A DNA stretch of 64,000 nucleotides from Pseudomaricurvus sp965656525 (GTDB lineage Bacteria > Pseudomonadota > Gammaproteobacteria > Pseudomonadales > Cellvibrionaceae): NCBI GenBank assembly GCA_965656525.1, contig CBFHKY010000009.1, forward strand, positions 1 through 64,000, in the 5' to 3' direction. Numbering within the stretch: the stretch's first letter is position 1; every line of letters begins with the position of its first letter. The notes below the pieces were generated by a model that saw only the letters and a program-made list of their open reading frames with translations, was not told the origin of the DNA and ran no database searches. The translations under genes and the position numbers were made by a program. Shown piece by piece: positions 1-7,291 of the stretch.

Positions 1-303
1 TTTTCTCCGCACCTAGAAGATAAAAGAGAAGGATATACTGGAGAGAGTTACCATATTCTTTACTTTCAAGGGAGGACAATTGAAGTCGTTTTGACACTGG
101 ATAATGAGAACTCCCGTATTTCAAAACTCCCTTATCGTGTTACCTGGAATCTTATCAGTATAAATGAAAGTGATATTAAAGGGCTTGAACGAGAAGAAGT
201 ATTAGAAACCATAAGAGACGCGCTGAAGGCGTATGGTGGTCTAGGTGTAATACTTGAGAAGTATGTCGGAATTAATGATCAGGATGTGAACGTAAACTTC
301 TAA
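1..303 (+). CDS. C-terminal part of a hypothetical protein (5' end outside window)
   Basis: The frame is open from base 1 to the TAA at 301-303, so the gene begins before the window; the first in-frame start-like codon, TTG at 91, is internal. About 100 residues are visible. They are polar, rich in Glu, Asp and Asn, and soluble, with no membrane segment or signal peptide. The end (ETIRDALKAYGGLGVIL) looks helical. I recognise no family and cannot assign a function. Its A+T-rich codon use differs from the genes further right, and the REP-like hairpin just downstream suggests the left edge may be accessory DNA; that is inference. A strong GGAGGG lies directly after the stop, but the only ORF it could serve is 17 codons long (ATG at 315, stop near 368). 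Confidence 0.5.
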   Translation, partial: FSPHLEDKREGYTGESYHILYFQGRTIEVVLTLDNENSRISKLPYRVTWNLISINESDIKGLEREEVLETIRDALKAYGGLGVILEKYVGINDQDVNVNF

Positions 304-324
304 GGAGGGATGTGATGAGCGTGG

Positions 325-350
325 AATCAATGGGGTCAGAGTCATTGATT
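325..350. repeat. REP-like inverted repeat around a TGGGGTCAGAGT core
   Basis: AATCAATG (325-332) and CATTGATT (343-350) are perfect 8-bp inverted repeats separated by GGGTCAGAGT, followed by a run of T (349-354). The core resembles sequences I associate with the ends of REP-associated Y1 (RAYT) transposase elements; that link is from memory of the family. No transposase is visible, so this could be an orphan REP unit or simply a weak Rho-independent terminator for the gene ending at 303. Confidence 0.45.
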
Positions 351-419
351 TTTTCTATATTGAGCTGAATGCTCTGGTGTTACGTACTTAAAGCGAGCTA
401 AGTGTTTGTGAGAGTGACG

Positions 420-671
420 ATGAAACTGCCCAAAGAAACCGAATCGAGAATAATAGAAATGGCTTGGGAAGACAGAACCCCTTTCGAGGCTATCGAGTTT
501 CAGTTCGGGCTGAATGAATCACAAGTCATTCGCTTAATGCGCCGTTGCTTAAAATACAGCAGCTTTAATGTGTGGCGCTCCAGAGTTTCTGGGCGTGCCA
601 CAAAGCATCTAAAATTGCGCCATCCAGGTATCAGTCGTGGTTACTGCCCAACGCAATATAAACATCGCTAA
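420..671 (+). CDS. DUF2805 / TIGR03643 family protein
   Basis: The protein is 83 residues from ATG 420; a GTG at 402 would add six. The start MKLPKETESRIIEMAWEDRT, the following FEAIEFQFGLNESQVIRLMR and the conserved FNVWRSRVSGRATKHLKLR are the hallmarks of the small DUF2805 family. The central segment reads like a helix-turn-helix (AIEFQFGLNESQVIRLMR), so nucleic-acid binding is plausible but unproven. Members are often found near photolyase genes in marine gammaproteobacteria; no such neighbour is present here. The ribosome-binding site is weak. Family assignment is firm, function unknown. Confidence 0.8.
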   Translation: MKLPKETESRIIEMAWEDRTPFEAIEFQFGLNESQVIRLMRRCLKYSSFNVWRSRVSGRATKHLKLRHPGISRGYCPTQYKHR

Positions 672-989
672 TCAAAATCCATGAATGTAAAGCGTTAGCA
701 GAACCAATTAATCCAGCTGTCGACAGCGTGTCCATTGATCTTTTGGTGTGTTTTTGTGCGCACATTATTTGTGTGTTAGCTTGTAAAGCGAATGCCGACA
801 AGCTAGATGGTCATGCAAAACCTCTTCGAGATTTGGATTGAAGCTAATACGATGCGCCGTGAGTTTTCTTTATGTACGGCCTTCTATGGGTGCGAATCCC
901 TTAAAGTGAATGTTCAATTAGTGATGCAGTGTGTGCCCATGTTGCTTTGGCCTGGTTATTTCACATGATAGGCACAAAGGGAGCTCTAG
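672..989. other. Intergenic, no gene recognised
   Basis: Both strands lack an ORF with a convincing start and family match. There is no tRNA-like clover leaf or strong terminator. The last bases hold the ribosome-binding site AAAGGGAG (976-983) of the following gene. Confidence 0.5.
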
Positions 990-2009
990 GTGTTTTCGTC
1001 TTTAACCTTCAGTCTTGTTGTCTTTGGAATTGCGGCGCTGGCTATTCTGGCTGCCGGCAGTCAGCTGGCACGTCTAGCCGATGTACTGGCTGATCGCACA
1101 GGGTTAGGTGAAGCTCTGTTCGGGATTCTACTGTTGGGGGGCGTGACATCGTTGCCAGACTTTGCCGCGACCTTGAGCGCGGCGGTAGATGGTCGGCCTG
1201 ATTTGGCCATGAGTAACGTCATGGGGAGTATGGCGGCGAACTTAGCTTTTCTTGGTATCGCTGATACAGTCTACCGTAAGGCCAACCTTGAGCATGCTGC
1301 GGCGTCTTTGGTGAACTTGATGCAGGCTGGGTTGCTGATTGTGTTATTAACTTTGCCTTTGATTGCTATCGCTTTGCCGCAATTTTCTTTATGGGGGGTG
1401 CACCCAGTAACGCCCATTCTTGTACTGGCGTATTTATTTGGGTTGCGCTTGGTTCACCGCACAGAAGCACAGCCGATGTGGCTGCCAAGGCACACGCACC
1501 AAACCGTGCACGATACTCCTGATCAGGCACATAGCGGGCGCTTAACAAGCGTTTGGCTGGGGTTTGTTGCTCTTGCTGCTGTGACGTGTGTGGCTGGTTG
1601 GGTCTTGATGGAGGCGGCTAAAACCATTGGTGATCAAACAGGTCTTTCCGACACCGTCGTCGGTGGTCTGATTACAGCGTTAGCGACATCCACACCTGAA
1701 TTGGTTACGACCATTGCCGCGATTCGCTGCGGTGCACTAACACTGGGCGTCAGCAATATCTTTGGTACGAATTGTTTCAATATGCTGGTCGTGGCAGCAG
1801 CGGATGTGGGGTATCTTAACGGATCCATCTATCACGACTTGGCCCCCGTTCAAATCATGTGGGGATTGGTCAGTATTTTAATGACAGCGATTTTACTGCT
1901 GGGCATGATGCGGCGTGAGACTTATGGTATTGGTCGGATCGGGTTTGAAAGTGCGTTGATTTTAACGATTTATGTCGCGGCATTGAGCCTTGTTGTGGCC
2001 AGTAGTTAA
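990..2009 (+). CDS. Sodium/calcium exchanger family (CaCA) membrane protein
   Basis: The protein has 339 residues and starts at GTG 990, six bases after AAAGGGAG. It is predicted to exchange Ca2+ or another cation against Na+ or H+ across the inner membrane. The CaCA fold is visible as two inverted alpha-repeats: GEALFGILLLGGVTSLPDFA near residues 40-60 and SDTVVGGLITALATSTPELV near 220-240, the latter followed by GVSNIFGTNCFNML. Each half has about five hydrophobic helices. The first repeat has a Pro-Asp (LPDF) where the second keeps Pro-Glu (TPEL), so one of the two ion-binding acidic positions is Asp. The gene stands alone between two unrelated genes, so the ion cannot be inferred from context. 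Confidence 0.85.
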   Translation: MFSSLTFSLVVFGIAALAILAAGSQLARLADVLADRTGLGEALFGILLLGGVTSLPDFAATLSAAVDGRPDLAMSNVMGSMAANLAFLGIADTVYRKANLEHAAASLVNLMQAGLLIVLLTLPLIAIALPQFSLWGVHPVTPILVLAYLFGLRLVHRTEAQPMWLPRHTHQTVHDTPDQAHSGRLTSVWLGFVALAAVTCVAGWVLMEAAKTIGDQTGLSDTVVGGLITALATSTPELVTTIAAIRCGALTLGVSNIFGTNCFNMLVVAAADVGYLNGSIYHDLAPVQIMWGLVSILMTAILLLGMMRRETYGIGRIGFESALILTIYVAALSLVVASS

Positions 2010-2302
2010 GTGCCTTTGTTTTTTTGCTCATTAGAGGGGCGTACTGTTACGGATGATAGTGCCATGCCCTACGCTTTGGATTTTCTTTCGCAACTTCTTT
2101 TGGCTTATCAGTAGTAGGGGGCAGTGAGTTCTTATGATCTTTTGTTTTAGGTACGATTTTTGCTACTGCACGGTAACATTATCTGTGTACCGGCACCCTC
2201 TACATCAAACAGTTTCTTACACATCAACTATGGCTGTATAGATCGACAATACTTTGAAAGTAGCTAGGCTAAGAGATAGGCTCCTATGTTATTGAGAAAC
2301 GT
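2010..2302. other. Intergenic, no gene recognised
   Basis: No ORF or RNA gene is supported. It presumably carries the promoter of the exonuclease gene, but I could not find a good -35/-10 pair. Confidence 0.4.
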
Positions 2303-2854
2303 ATGACACAAAGGCACTCAAGCTCTATTCAAAGACCACTCATTCCTACTTGGGTGAAAGTCCCTGTGATTTTGGATGTGGAAGCTTCTGGCTTTGATCC
2401 ATTCAGCTATCCCATTGAAATTGGTGTAGTAATGGAGAATGGTGAACGGTTTTCCCGTTTGATTTTGCCTTATGACGACTGGACGCATTGGTCTAAAGAG
2501 GCCGAAAGCGTTCACCAAATAAGTCGTGATGATCTGCTTTTGTGTGGTAAGCCTGGCAAACAGGTCGCCGAAGAGTTGAACGAGTGGTTGTCAGGAAAAA
2601 CCATCTACAGCGATGGTTGGGTGGTGGATAAGCCGTGGTTGATTAAACTGTTTGATCGCGCCCAAGTTAAAATGGACTTCTGGCTTTCACCTTTAGAAAT
2701 GATTTTGTCGGAATCGCTCATAGAGTGTTGGGAGGTCGCCGAGCAGCAGGCTTACGAGGATATTCATTTCCAGCGCCACCGGGCCAGTATTGATGCTTTT
2801 CGAATTCAGCATACTTACATCAACGCACAACTGTTAAACTCCCAAAAAGCGTAA
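2303..2854 (+). CDS. DEDDh-family 3'-5' exonuclease-like protein
   Basis: The protein has 183 residues. The DEDD nuclease motifs appear in order: Exo I as VILDVEASGFD (Asp and Glu, about residues 23-30), Exo II around SDGWVVDKPWL (about 107-118) and Exo III as HRASIDA (His and Asp five residues apart, about 158-163). A DnaQ-type single-domain exonuclease is therefore expected to act on a DNA or RNA 3' end with two metal ions. It is not RNase T or oligoribonuclease by overall sequence. The gene is followed 82 bases later, on the same strand, by a Rho-like ATPase gene. There is no partner domain. The substrate is unknown. Confidence 0.8.
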   Translation: MTQRHSSSIQRPLIPTWVKVPVILDVEASGFDPFSYPIEIGVVMENGERFSRLILPYDDWTHWSKEAESVHQISRDDLLLCGKPGKQVAEELNEWLSGKTIYSDGWVVDKPWLIKLFDRAQVKMDFWLSPLEMILSESLIECWEVAEQQAYEDIHFQRHRASIDAFRIQHTYINAQLLNSQKA

Positions 2855-2936
2855 AGCCCTTCCTTTAGGCCTCCGGTGTTCCCTGAACTCTAATGACCTG
2901 TTTGCGATTCAGGCTTTTGAAAGTAAGCCTTTCTTT

Positions 2937-4013
2937 GTGCACGTATTAATGCATCCGCCTCAGAGAAAACAAGCGCATCGATACACACGCTATGCAGCAC
3001 ACAAAACGCTCGACCCTAATATATTAAATGACAGAGCAGCCACGCTGCAGAAAAATACCATGACCAGAAAAATATTAAGTTTAAAAAGCCACAAACCAAA
3101 AGACGCAGCTCCTAGCCAAGAAACTGTCGAAAATAGCTTTCCCAATGACCCACAAAAGCGTTTCTTAAACGGAACAGCCATTCACCCTGCACCGTGTATT
3201 CGTTTAGAGCCAGGTTCGGATCAGCTTTCAGTGCGTGCAATGGACTTGATTTGCCCAATCGGTAAGGGGCAGCGAGGTTTGATTGTTGCGCCACCGGGTT
3301 CTGGTAAAACAACGACGTTGAAACATATTTGCCAGGCGGTCGCTCAGGCACACCCTGAAATAAAGTTGTACGCCTTGTTAATTGACGAACGGCCAGAGGA
3401 GGTGACTGATTTTAAACGCAGTGTGTCGGCCGAGGTACACGCTTCGTCTTCAGATGAAAGTTATGCTCAGCATGTACGCGTAGCCGACGAGCTTCTCGAC
3501 TCGGCTCGTGCACAGGCGGGCGAGGGGCACGATGTGATGATTGTGATCGATTCATTGACAAGGTTGTCACGGGTTCATAATGCCGATCGAAAAAGCAGTG
3601 GTCGAACCATGTCGGGTGGGCTTGATACCCGGGCGATGGAAGTTCCGCGCAAATTGTTTGGCGCGGCCAGAAATATTGAAAACGGTGGCTCCCTGACCAT
3701 TTTGGCCACCATTCTGGTGGATACTGGAAGCAAGATGGATCAGGTGATCTTTGAAGAGTTCAAGGGTACTGGCAACATGGAGCTTGTTTTATCTCGCGAG
3801 GCGGCAAGTCACCGGATTTTTCCTGCAATCAACATTGCCAAAAGCAGCACGCGTCGCGAAGAGCTCTTGATCCCTGCAAAAGATTTAGCCCCCGTTCGAG
3901 CTTTGCGACGTTCACTGACACACTTAAAGCCTGTAGAAGGTGCTCAGAAACTGGTGGATTTACTGCAGAAGTTTCCAACCAATGCTGAGCTATTGGAGGC
4001 CTTCCGCTCGTGA
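2937..4013 (+). CDS. Short Rho-like transcription termination ATPase lacking the N-terminal RNA-binding domain
   Basis: The ORF is 358 codons from GTG 2937; ATG 2949 and ATG 3061 are alternative starts and none has a clear Shine-Dalgarno. Residues from about 95 to the end match the Rho ATPase/secondary RNA-binding domain: Walker A APPGSGKTT (118-126), LLIDERPEEV (about 150), Walker B VMIVIDSLTRLSR (201-213), the Q-loop SGGLDTRAME and the highly conserved TGSKMDQVIFEEFKGTGNME. E. coli Rho has APPKAGKT, so the residue equivalent to Lys181 is Gly here. The cold-shock-like primary RNA-binding domain of normal Rho (419 residues) is absent, replaced by about 90 basic, low-complexity residues. It is probably a paralogue of a full-length Rho encoded elsewhere. 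It may be a hexameric RNA/DNA translocase, but termination activity is not assured. It converges with the dienoyl-CoA isomerase gene with 5 bases between the stops. Confidence 0.85.
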   Translation: MHVLMHPPQRKQAHRYTRYAAHKTLDPNILNDRAATLQKNTMTRKILSLKSHKPKDAAPSQETVENSFPNDPQKRFLNGTAIHPAPCIRLEPGSDQLSVRAMDLICPIGKGQRGLIVAPPGSGKTTTLKHICQAVAQAHPEIKLYALLIDERPEEVTDFKRSVSAEVHASSSDESYAQHVRVADELLDSARAQAGEGHDVMIVIDSLTRLSRVHNADRKSSGRTMSGGLDTRAMEVPRKLFGAARNIENGGSLTILATILVDTGSKMDQVIFEEFKGTGNMELVLSREAASHRIFPAINIAKSSTRREELLIPAKDLAPVRALRRSLTHLKPVEGAQKLVDLLQKFPTNAELLEAFRS

Positions 4014-4018
4014 TGTAT

Positions 4019-4876
4019 TTATGACGCCGCTGGCTTGCCAAACAAACCGTGATTGGGTGTAAGATCACTAAATTGCGGGGCTCGCTGTTCTGTTTTGGCG
4101 TTAAAGGCTTCCAGCAAGTCTTCATGCGGTTGAAACATACCGCTTTGCCACATCACCATAGCTTTTAGGCCATCTTGGACGCTGTGATCTCGCGTGTAGT
4201 TGAGCATCTCTTTACAGCCACTAACGGCAAGGGGTGAGCGGCTGGCAATATCAGCGGCCAACTCGTTTACGGCGGTTAACAGTGTGGCCTGATCGTCATA
4301 CACGCCATTGACGAAGCCGACGGCCATTGCTTCATCGGCTTCTAGACGGCGGCCGGTATAAGCCAGTTCTTTGACCAAGCCCATAGGCATCAAGTGTGGC
4401 AGACGCTGTAATGTACCTAAATCGGCGGTGATGCCAAGCTTGGTTTCTTCAATGGTGAAAAAGGCGTCTTTTGTGCAGTAGCGTATGTCGCAAGCGCTGA
4501 CTAAATCCAGTGCGCCGCCAATACAGCCACCTTGAATGGCCGCTACTACCGGTAGGCGAGCGTTTTCCACCATGGTGAACACCTGTTGCAGTGCTTCGAT
4601 GTTGCGCATCATCGCTTCGTGGCGGCGGCCACTGTTGGATTGATCTGGCGGCAACAACCATTGGCTGAACACATTCAAATCTATGCCTGCGGAAAAGTGT
4701 TTGCCGGTTGATGAAAGGACCATGACGCGCGCCAGTGCATCCTTATCGATACGTTGAACCATAGCGGGGAATTCGCGCCAAAAATCAGCATTTAAACTGT
4801 TCATGGCGTCTGGTCTAGAAAGCTGGATGTGAGCGATGCTTTTATCTATGTTCAATTGTAGGGCTTTGTTCGTCAT
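4019..4876 (-). CDS. Crotonase-fold delta(3,5)-delta(2,4)-dienoyl-CoA isomerase
   Basis: The start chosen is ATG 4876, six bases after GAGG; an in-frame ATG at 4888 has no such signal. The 285-residue protein has the crotonase oxyanion motifs KHFSAGIDL (about 60-68) and QGGCIGGALDLVSACDIRYC (about 115-134). Compared with mammalian ECH1, the catalytic acids Asp176, Glu196 and Asp204 are matched by Asp124, Glu144 and Asp152 with identical spacing (20 and 8). This supports isomerisation of 3,5-dienoyl-CoA, a step in beta-oxidation of odd-position unsaturated fatty acids, rather than plain hydration. The gene stands alone and converges with the Rho-like gene. Confidence 0.85.
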   Translation of the reverse strand: MTNKALQLNIDKSIAHIQLSRPDAMNSLNADFWREFPAMVQRIDKDALARVMVLSSTGKHFSAGIDLNVFSQWLLPPDQSNSGRRHEAMMRNIEALQQVFTMVENARLPVVAAIQGGCIGGALDLVSACDIRYCTKDAFFTIEETKLGITADLGTLQRLPHLMPMGLVKELAYTGRRLEADEAMAVGFVNGVYDDQATLLTAVNELAADIASRSPLAVSGCKEMLNYTRDHSVQDGLKAMVMWQSGMFQPHEDLLEAFNAKTEQRAPQFSDLTPNHGLFGKPAAS

Positions 4877-5066
4877 TATGAACCTCATGCCTAGTTGACT
4901 GCTGAGTTAAGTGCTCTAGCTCTTGGGGCTTGTTCCCAACAAACTGTTTAAACCCACACTCAATAAACGTCGACGTTTGATCAGTATCAAGTGCCCACGG
5001 GTGAGAGTAGCGTACAGTGAACACCATCAGAATGTTTTTATAAACCGATACCTTCGGAGGTGTAAA

Positions 5067-5207
5067 ATGTACATGGACAGCTATGTGGCTTCGGGCTTGA
5101 TTATTGTTGGCCTCACCTGTGTGTTTTTGGCGTATGTTGGGTTTTACGCTTATCGTCATATCAAAAAAGACATGGAACAATCGTTATCCCAAGAGCATAA
5201 AAGCTAG
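5067..5207 (+). CDS. Small single-span membrane protein, DUF3149-like
   Basis: A strong GGAGGTG precedes ATG 5067. The 46-residue product begins MYMDSYVASG, has one hydrophobic span (LIIVGLTCVFLAYVGFYAY) and a charged tail HIKKDMEQSL. The size, the aromatic-rich span and the lysine-methionine-glutamate tail resemble the DUF3149 family of tiny inner-membrane proteins of gammaproteobacteria; the family call is tentative. A good terminator follows 14 bases after the stop, so it is probably a monocistronic gene. Confidence 0.65.
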   Translation: MYMDSYVASGLIIVGLTCVFLAYVGFYAYRHIKKDMEQSLSQEHKS

Positions 5208-5220
5208 GTCACGTTAAAAA

Positions 5221-5254
5221 TAGGTAGGCGACGGGCCTACCTAAAGTATTTTTT
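5221..5254 (+). terminator. Rho-independent terminator of the small membrane protein gene
   Basis: TAGGTAGGC (5221-5229) pairs perfectly with GCCTACCTA (5235-5243) across a 5-base loop, and a T-rich run (about 5248-5254) follows. Confidence 0.8.
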
Positions 5255-5450
5255 CATTCTCTTTTGTGGTTGTTATCTACTCTTGCCCTGAGGTTCGTTT
5301 GTCGTGCCTGCAGAGGCCATCTTTGCTCTATTCACCGCAACAATCTTATGCTTCCAATGGCGCGGGGAGGAATTCGCGCCTATCTCGCATTAATCGCGGC
5401 TTTCCAGTATCCTTGCGCGCAATATTCGTCTTCATTTTGGTGGTGTTGTC

Positions 5451-6476
5451 ATGTATCAGTTAGCTCGCAAAGCGTTGTTTTGTTTGAATGCTGAAACTTC
5501 TCATGACCTGGCGTTGGATATGCTGGGTGCAGGTGAGCGATTGGGGCTAATGAAGCCCTTTGTGACAAATATTCCAAATCAGCCGGTTGAGGTCATGGGG
5601 CTTGTGTTCCCAAACCCTGTAGGTATGGCAGCGGGCTTGGATAAAAATGGTGATTATTTCAATGCGCTAGGCCAATTAGGGTTTGGATTTGTAGAAATAG
5701 GCACGATCACACCAAGGCCACAACCAGGTAACCCTAAGCCGCGCTTGTTTCGTTTGGCGGATCATCAGGCCATCATCAATCGTATGGGCTTTAACAATAA
5801 GGGTGTGGCGCACTTAGTCGCGCAAGTGAAGAAGCGTCGCTTCGACGGTGTGCTGGGCATCAATATTGGGAAAAATTTCGATACCCCTGTGGAAAAAGCC
5901 GCTGACGACTACCGTTTGTGTATGCAAGCCGTGTACGAGTACGCCGATTACATCACGGTTAACATCTCTTCACCCAACACCCCAGGCTTACGTGATTTGC
6001 AGTTTGGCGATACGCTGAAGGATTTGCTGAGTTGCGTTAAAGAAGAACAGCTGGCTTTGCAAGAGCGCCACGGCCGCTATGTGCCCGTAGCCGTCAAGAT
6101 AGCACCAGATATGGATCAAGTGGCGGTAGAGCAGGTGGCAGAAGTACTACTGGCTTGCAAACTGGATGGTGTAATTGCTACCAATACGACGGTTTCTCGT
6201 GAGGGCGTTGAGTATTCACCTTTTGCCGAAGAAGCCGGTGGTTTGAGTGGGGCACCGGTTAAAGATAAATCCACCTTAGTGATTCGTCTTTTGGCTGAGG
6301 CGTTGGAAGGCAAGCTGCCAATCATTGGAGTGGGCGGTATTCTGGGCGGTGATGACGCGGCTGAAAAAATAGCAGCAGGGGCTAGCTTGGTTCAAGTGTA
6401 CAGCGGCTTTATTTATCGTGGCCCTGAATTGATCAAAGAATGCGTGGATGCCATCGCGGCTTTAAAAACCCAGTAG
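5451..6476 (+). CDS. pyrD: Dihydroorotate dehydrogenase, quinone-dependent (class 2)
   Basis: The 341-residue protein is full length for class 2 enzymes. It oxidises dihydroorotate to orotate in pyrimidine synthesis and passes electrons to ubiquinone at the inner membrane. Visible are the amphipathic N-terminal helices, NPVGMAAGLDKNGDYF, the GTITPRPQPGNPKPRLFRL FMN/substrate loop, INRMGFNNKG, and NISSPNTPGL carrying the catalytic Ser. The C-terminal IGVGGILGGDDA phosphate-binding segment is intact. The leader contains a small hairpin (GGCGCG at 5359-5364, CGCGCC at 5375-5380); whether it regulates is unknown. The pyrD-rmf-rlmKL order is as in many gammaproteobacteria. Confidence 0.97.
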   Translation: MYQLARKALFCLNAETSHDLALDMLGAGERLGLMKPFVTNIPNQPVEVMGLVFPNPVGMAAGLDKNGDYFNALGQLGFGFVEIGTITPRPQPGNPKPRLFRLADHQAIINRMGFNNKGVAHLVAQVKKRRFDGVLGINIGKNFDTPVEKAADDYRLCMQAVYEYADYITVNISSPNTPGLRDLQFGDTLKDLLSCVKEEQLALQERHGRYVPVAVKIAPDMDQVAVEQVAEVLLACKLDGVIATNTTVSREGVEYSPFAEEAGGLSGAPVKDKSTLVIRLLAEALEGKLPIIGVGGILGGDDAAEKIAAGASLVQVYSGFIYRGPELIKECVDAIAALKTQ

Positions 6477-6600
6477 ATGTTCGCATGGCGTGAGTAAAGA
6501 GCTGCCATTGAGGGATGACGCGTTCATCACAAAGAGCATTGTTATTTTTTATGGCTAAAAAGTCAGTGTCACGACAATGATAAGCTTAGGAAATAACGCT

Positions 6601-6628
6601 GGAACCAGAGCAGCTTGGCTCTGGTTCC
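6601..6628. terminator. Hairpin between convergent pyrD and rmf
   Basis: GGAACCAGAGC (6601-6611) and GCTCTGGTTCC (6618-6628) form a perfect 11-bp stem with a 6-base loop. The T-run is poor on both strands, but the position between two convergent genes fits a bidirectional terminator or 3'-end stabiliser. Confidence 0.65.
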
Positions 6629-6668
6629 TAAAGAAATGATGTCAATTAAGTTGAGTGTGTGTTGAGAA

Positions 6669-6872
6669 TTAGAGGTTGCTCAGTTTTTGAGCTTGAGCGG
6701 CGCGGTTATAGCCACTCCAATGATCTTGACGGCCTTCCCGCCACCCAGTTAGCCATGTTTGTCGTGCAATACTGGTTTCATGTGGACAAATACTTCGTGA
6801 TCGACCTTCGATACCAGCTTGATAACCTTTACTAAAAGCGCGTTCCATGTGAGTGCGTTTTTGGGTTTTCAT
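6669..6872 (-). CDS. rmf: Ribosome modulation factor
   Basis: The 67-residue basic protein starts MKTQKRTHMERAFSKGYQAG and contains GRSRSICPHE and WLTGWREGRQDHW, matching E. coli RMF along its whole length with a longer C-terminus. RMF binds the 30S subunit and drives 70S dimerisation into hibernating 100S ribosomes in stationary phase. The gene lies between pyrD and rlmKL, on the opposite strand, with about 400 bases of upstream sequence for its promoter. Confidence 0.95.
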   Translation of the reverse strand: MKTQKRTHMERAFSKGYQAGIEGRSRSICPHETSIARQTWLTGWREGRQDHWSGYNRAAQAQKLSNL

Positions 6873-7291
6873 TAGACGGTGTACCTCTTGTTTGCTTATT
6901 AAGAATGGCTGAACTAAGAGAGAAAACAGATCCGAGTTATGCTCCTTTGTTAGCCTGAGGTGAAGTGTCGTTCGCTGAATAACCGATGACTGAATGTAAG
7001 CGCGAAAAAACCATTGGTGTGACGTGAATGTTATTCATTGTCGTGTTTAACCCTTATGGTTCAACTTGTATGGTTCAAGTTACAGTTCAGTTAGTCTTTC
7101 AATCAATCTCTCAATCGATTGCAGCGACGAGGTTTCAGTAAACAAAAACAAAACAGGTTTGTGAACGAATTATTTCTTATACTCAAATGGCTACTTAGCC
7201 TTAGATGATATAACTGCTTAGGGAACTTTTTTAATATGGGCCTTAAGTTGCTGAAATTATTATAATTTACTTATTTTTAGATGATATTCAA
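6873..7291. other. Divergent intergenic region of rmf and rlmKL
   Basis: This A+T-rich region should contain both promoters. A TATAAT lies at 7261-7266, about 25 bases before rlmKL, but without a good -35 at 16-18 bases. The motif ATGGTTCAA occurs twice close together near 7050-7080. No ORF or RNA gene is supported. Confidence 0.45.

Noticed and set aside
5264..5494. Short plus-strand frames upstream of pyrD
   Set aside because: Neither has a convincing ribosome-binding site or conserved sequence; this is more likely the pyrD leader.
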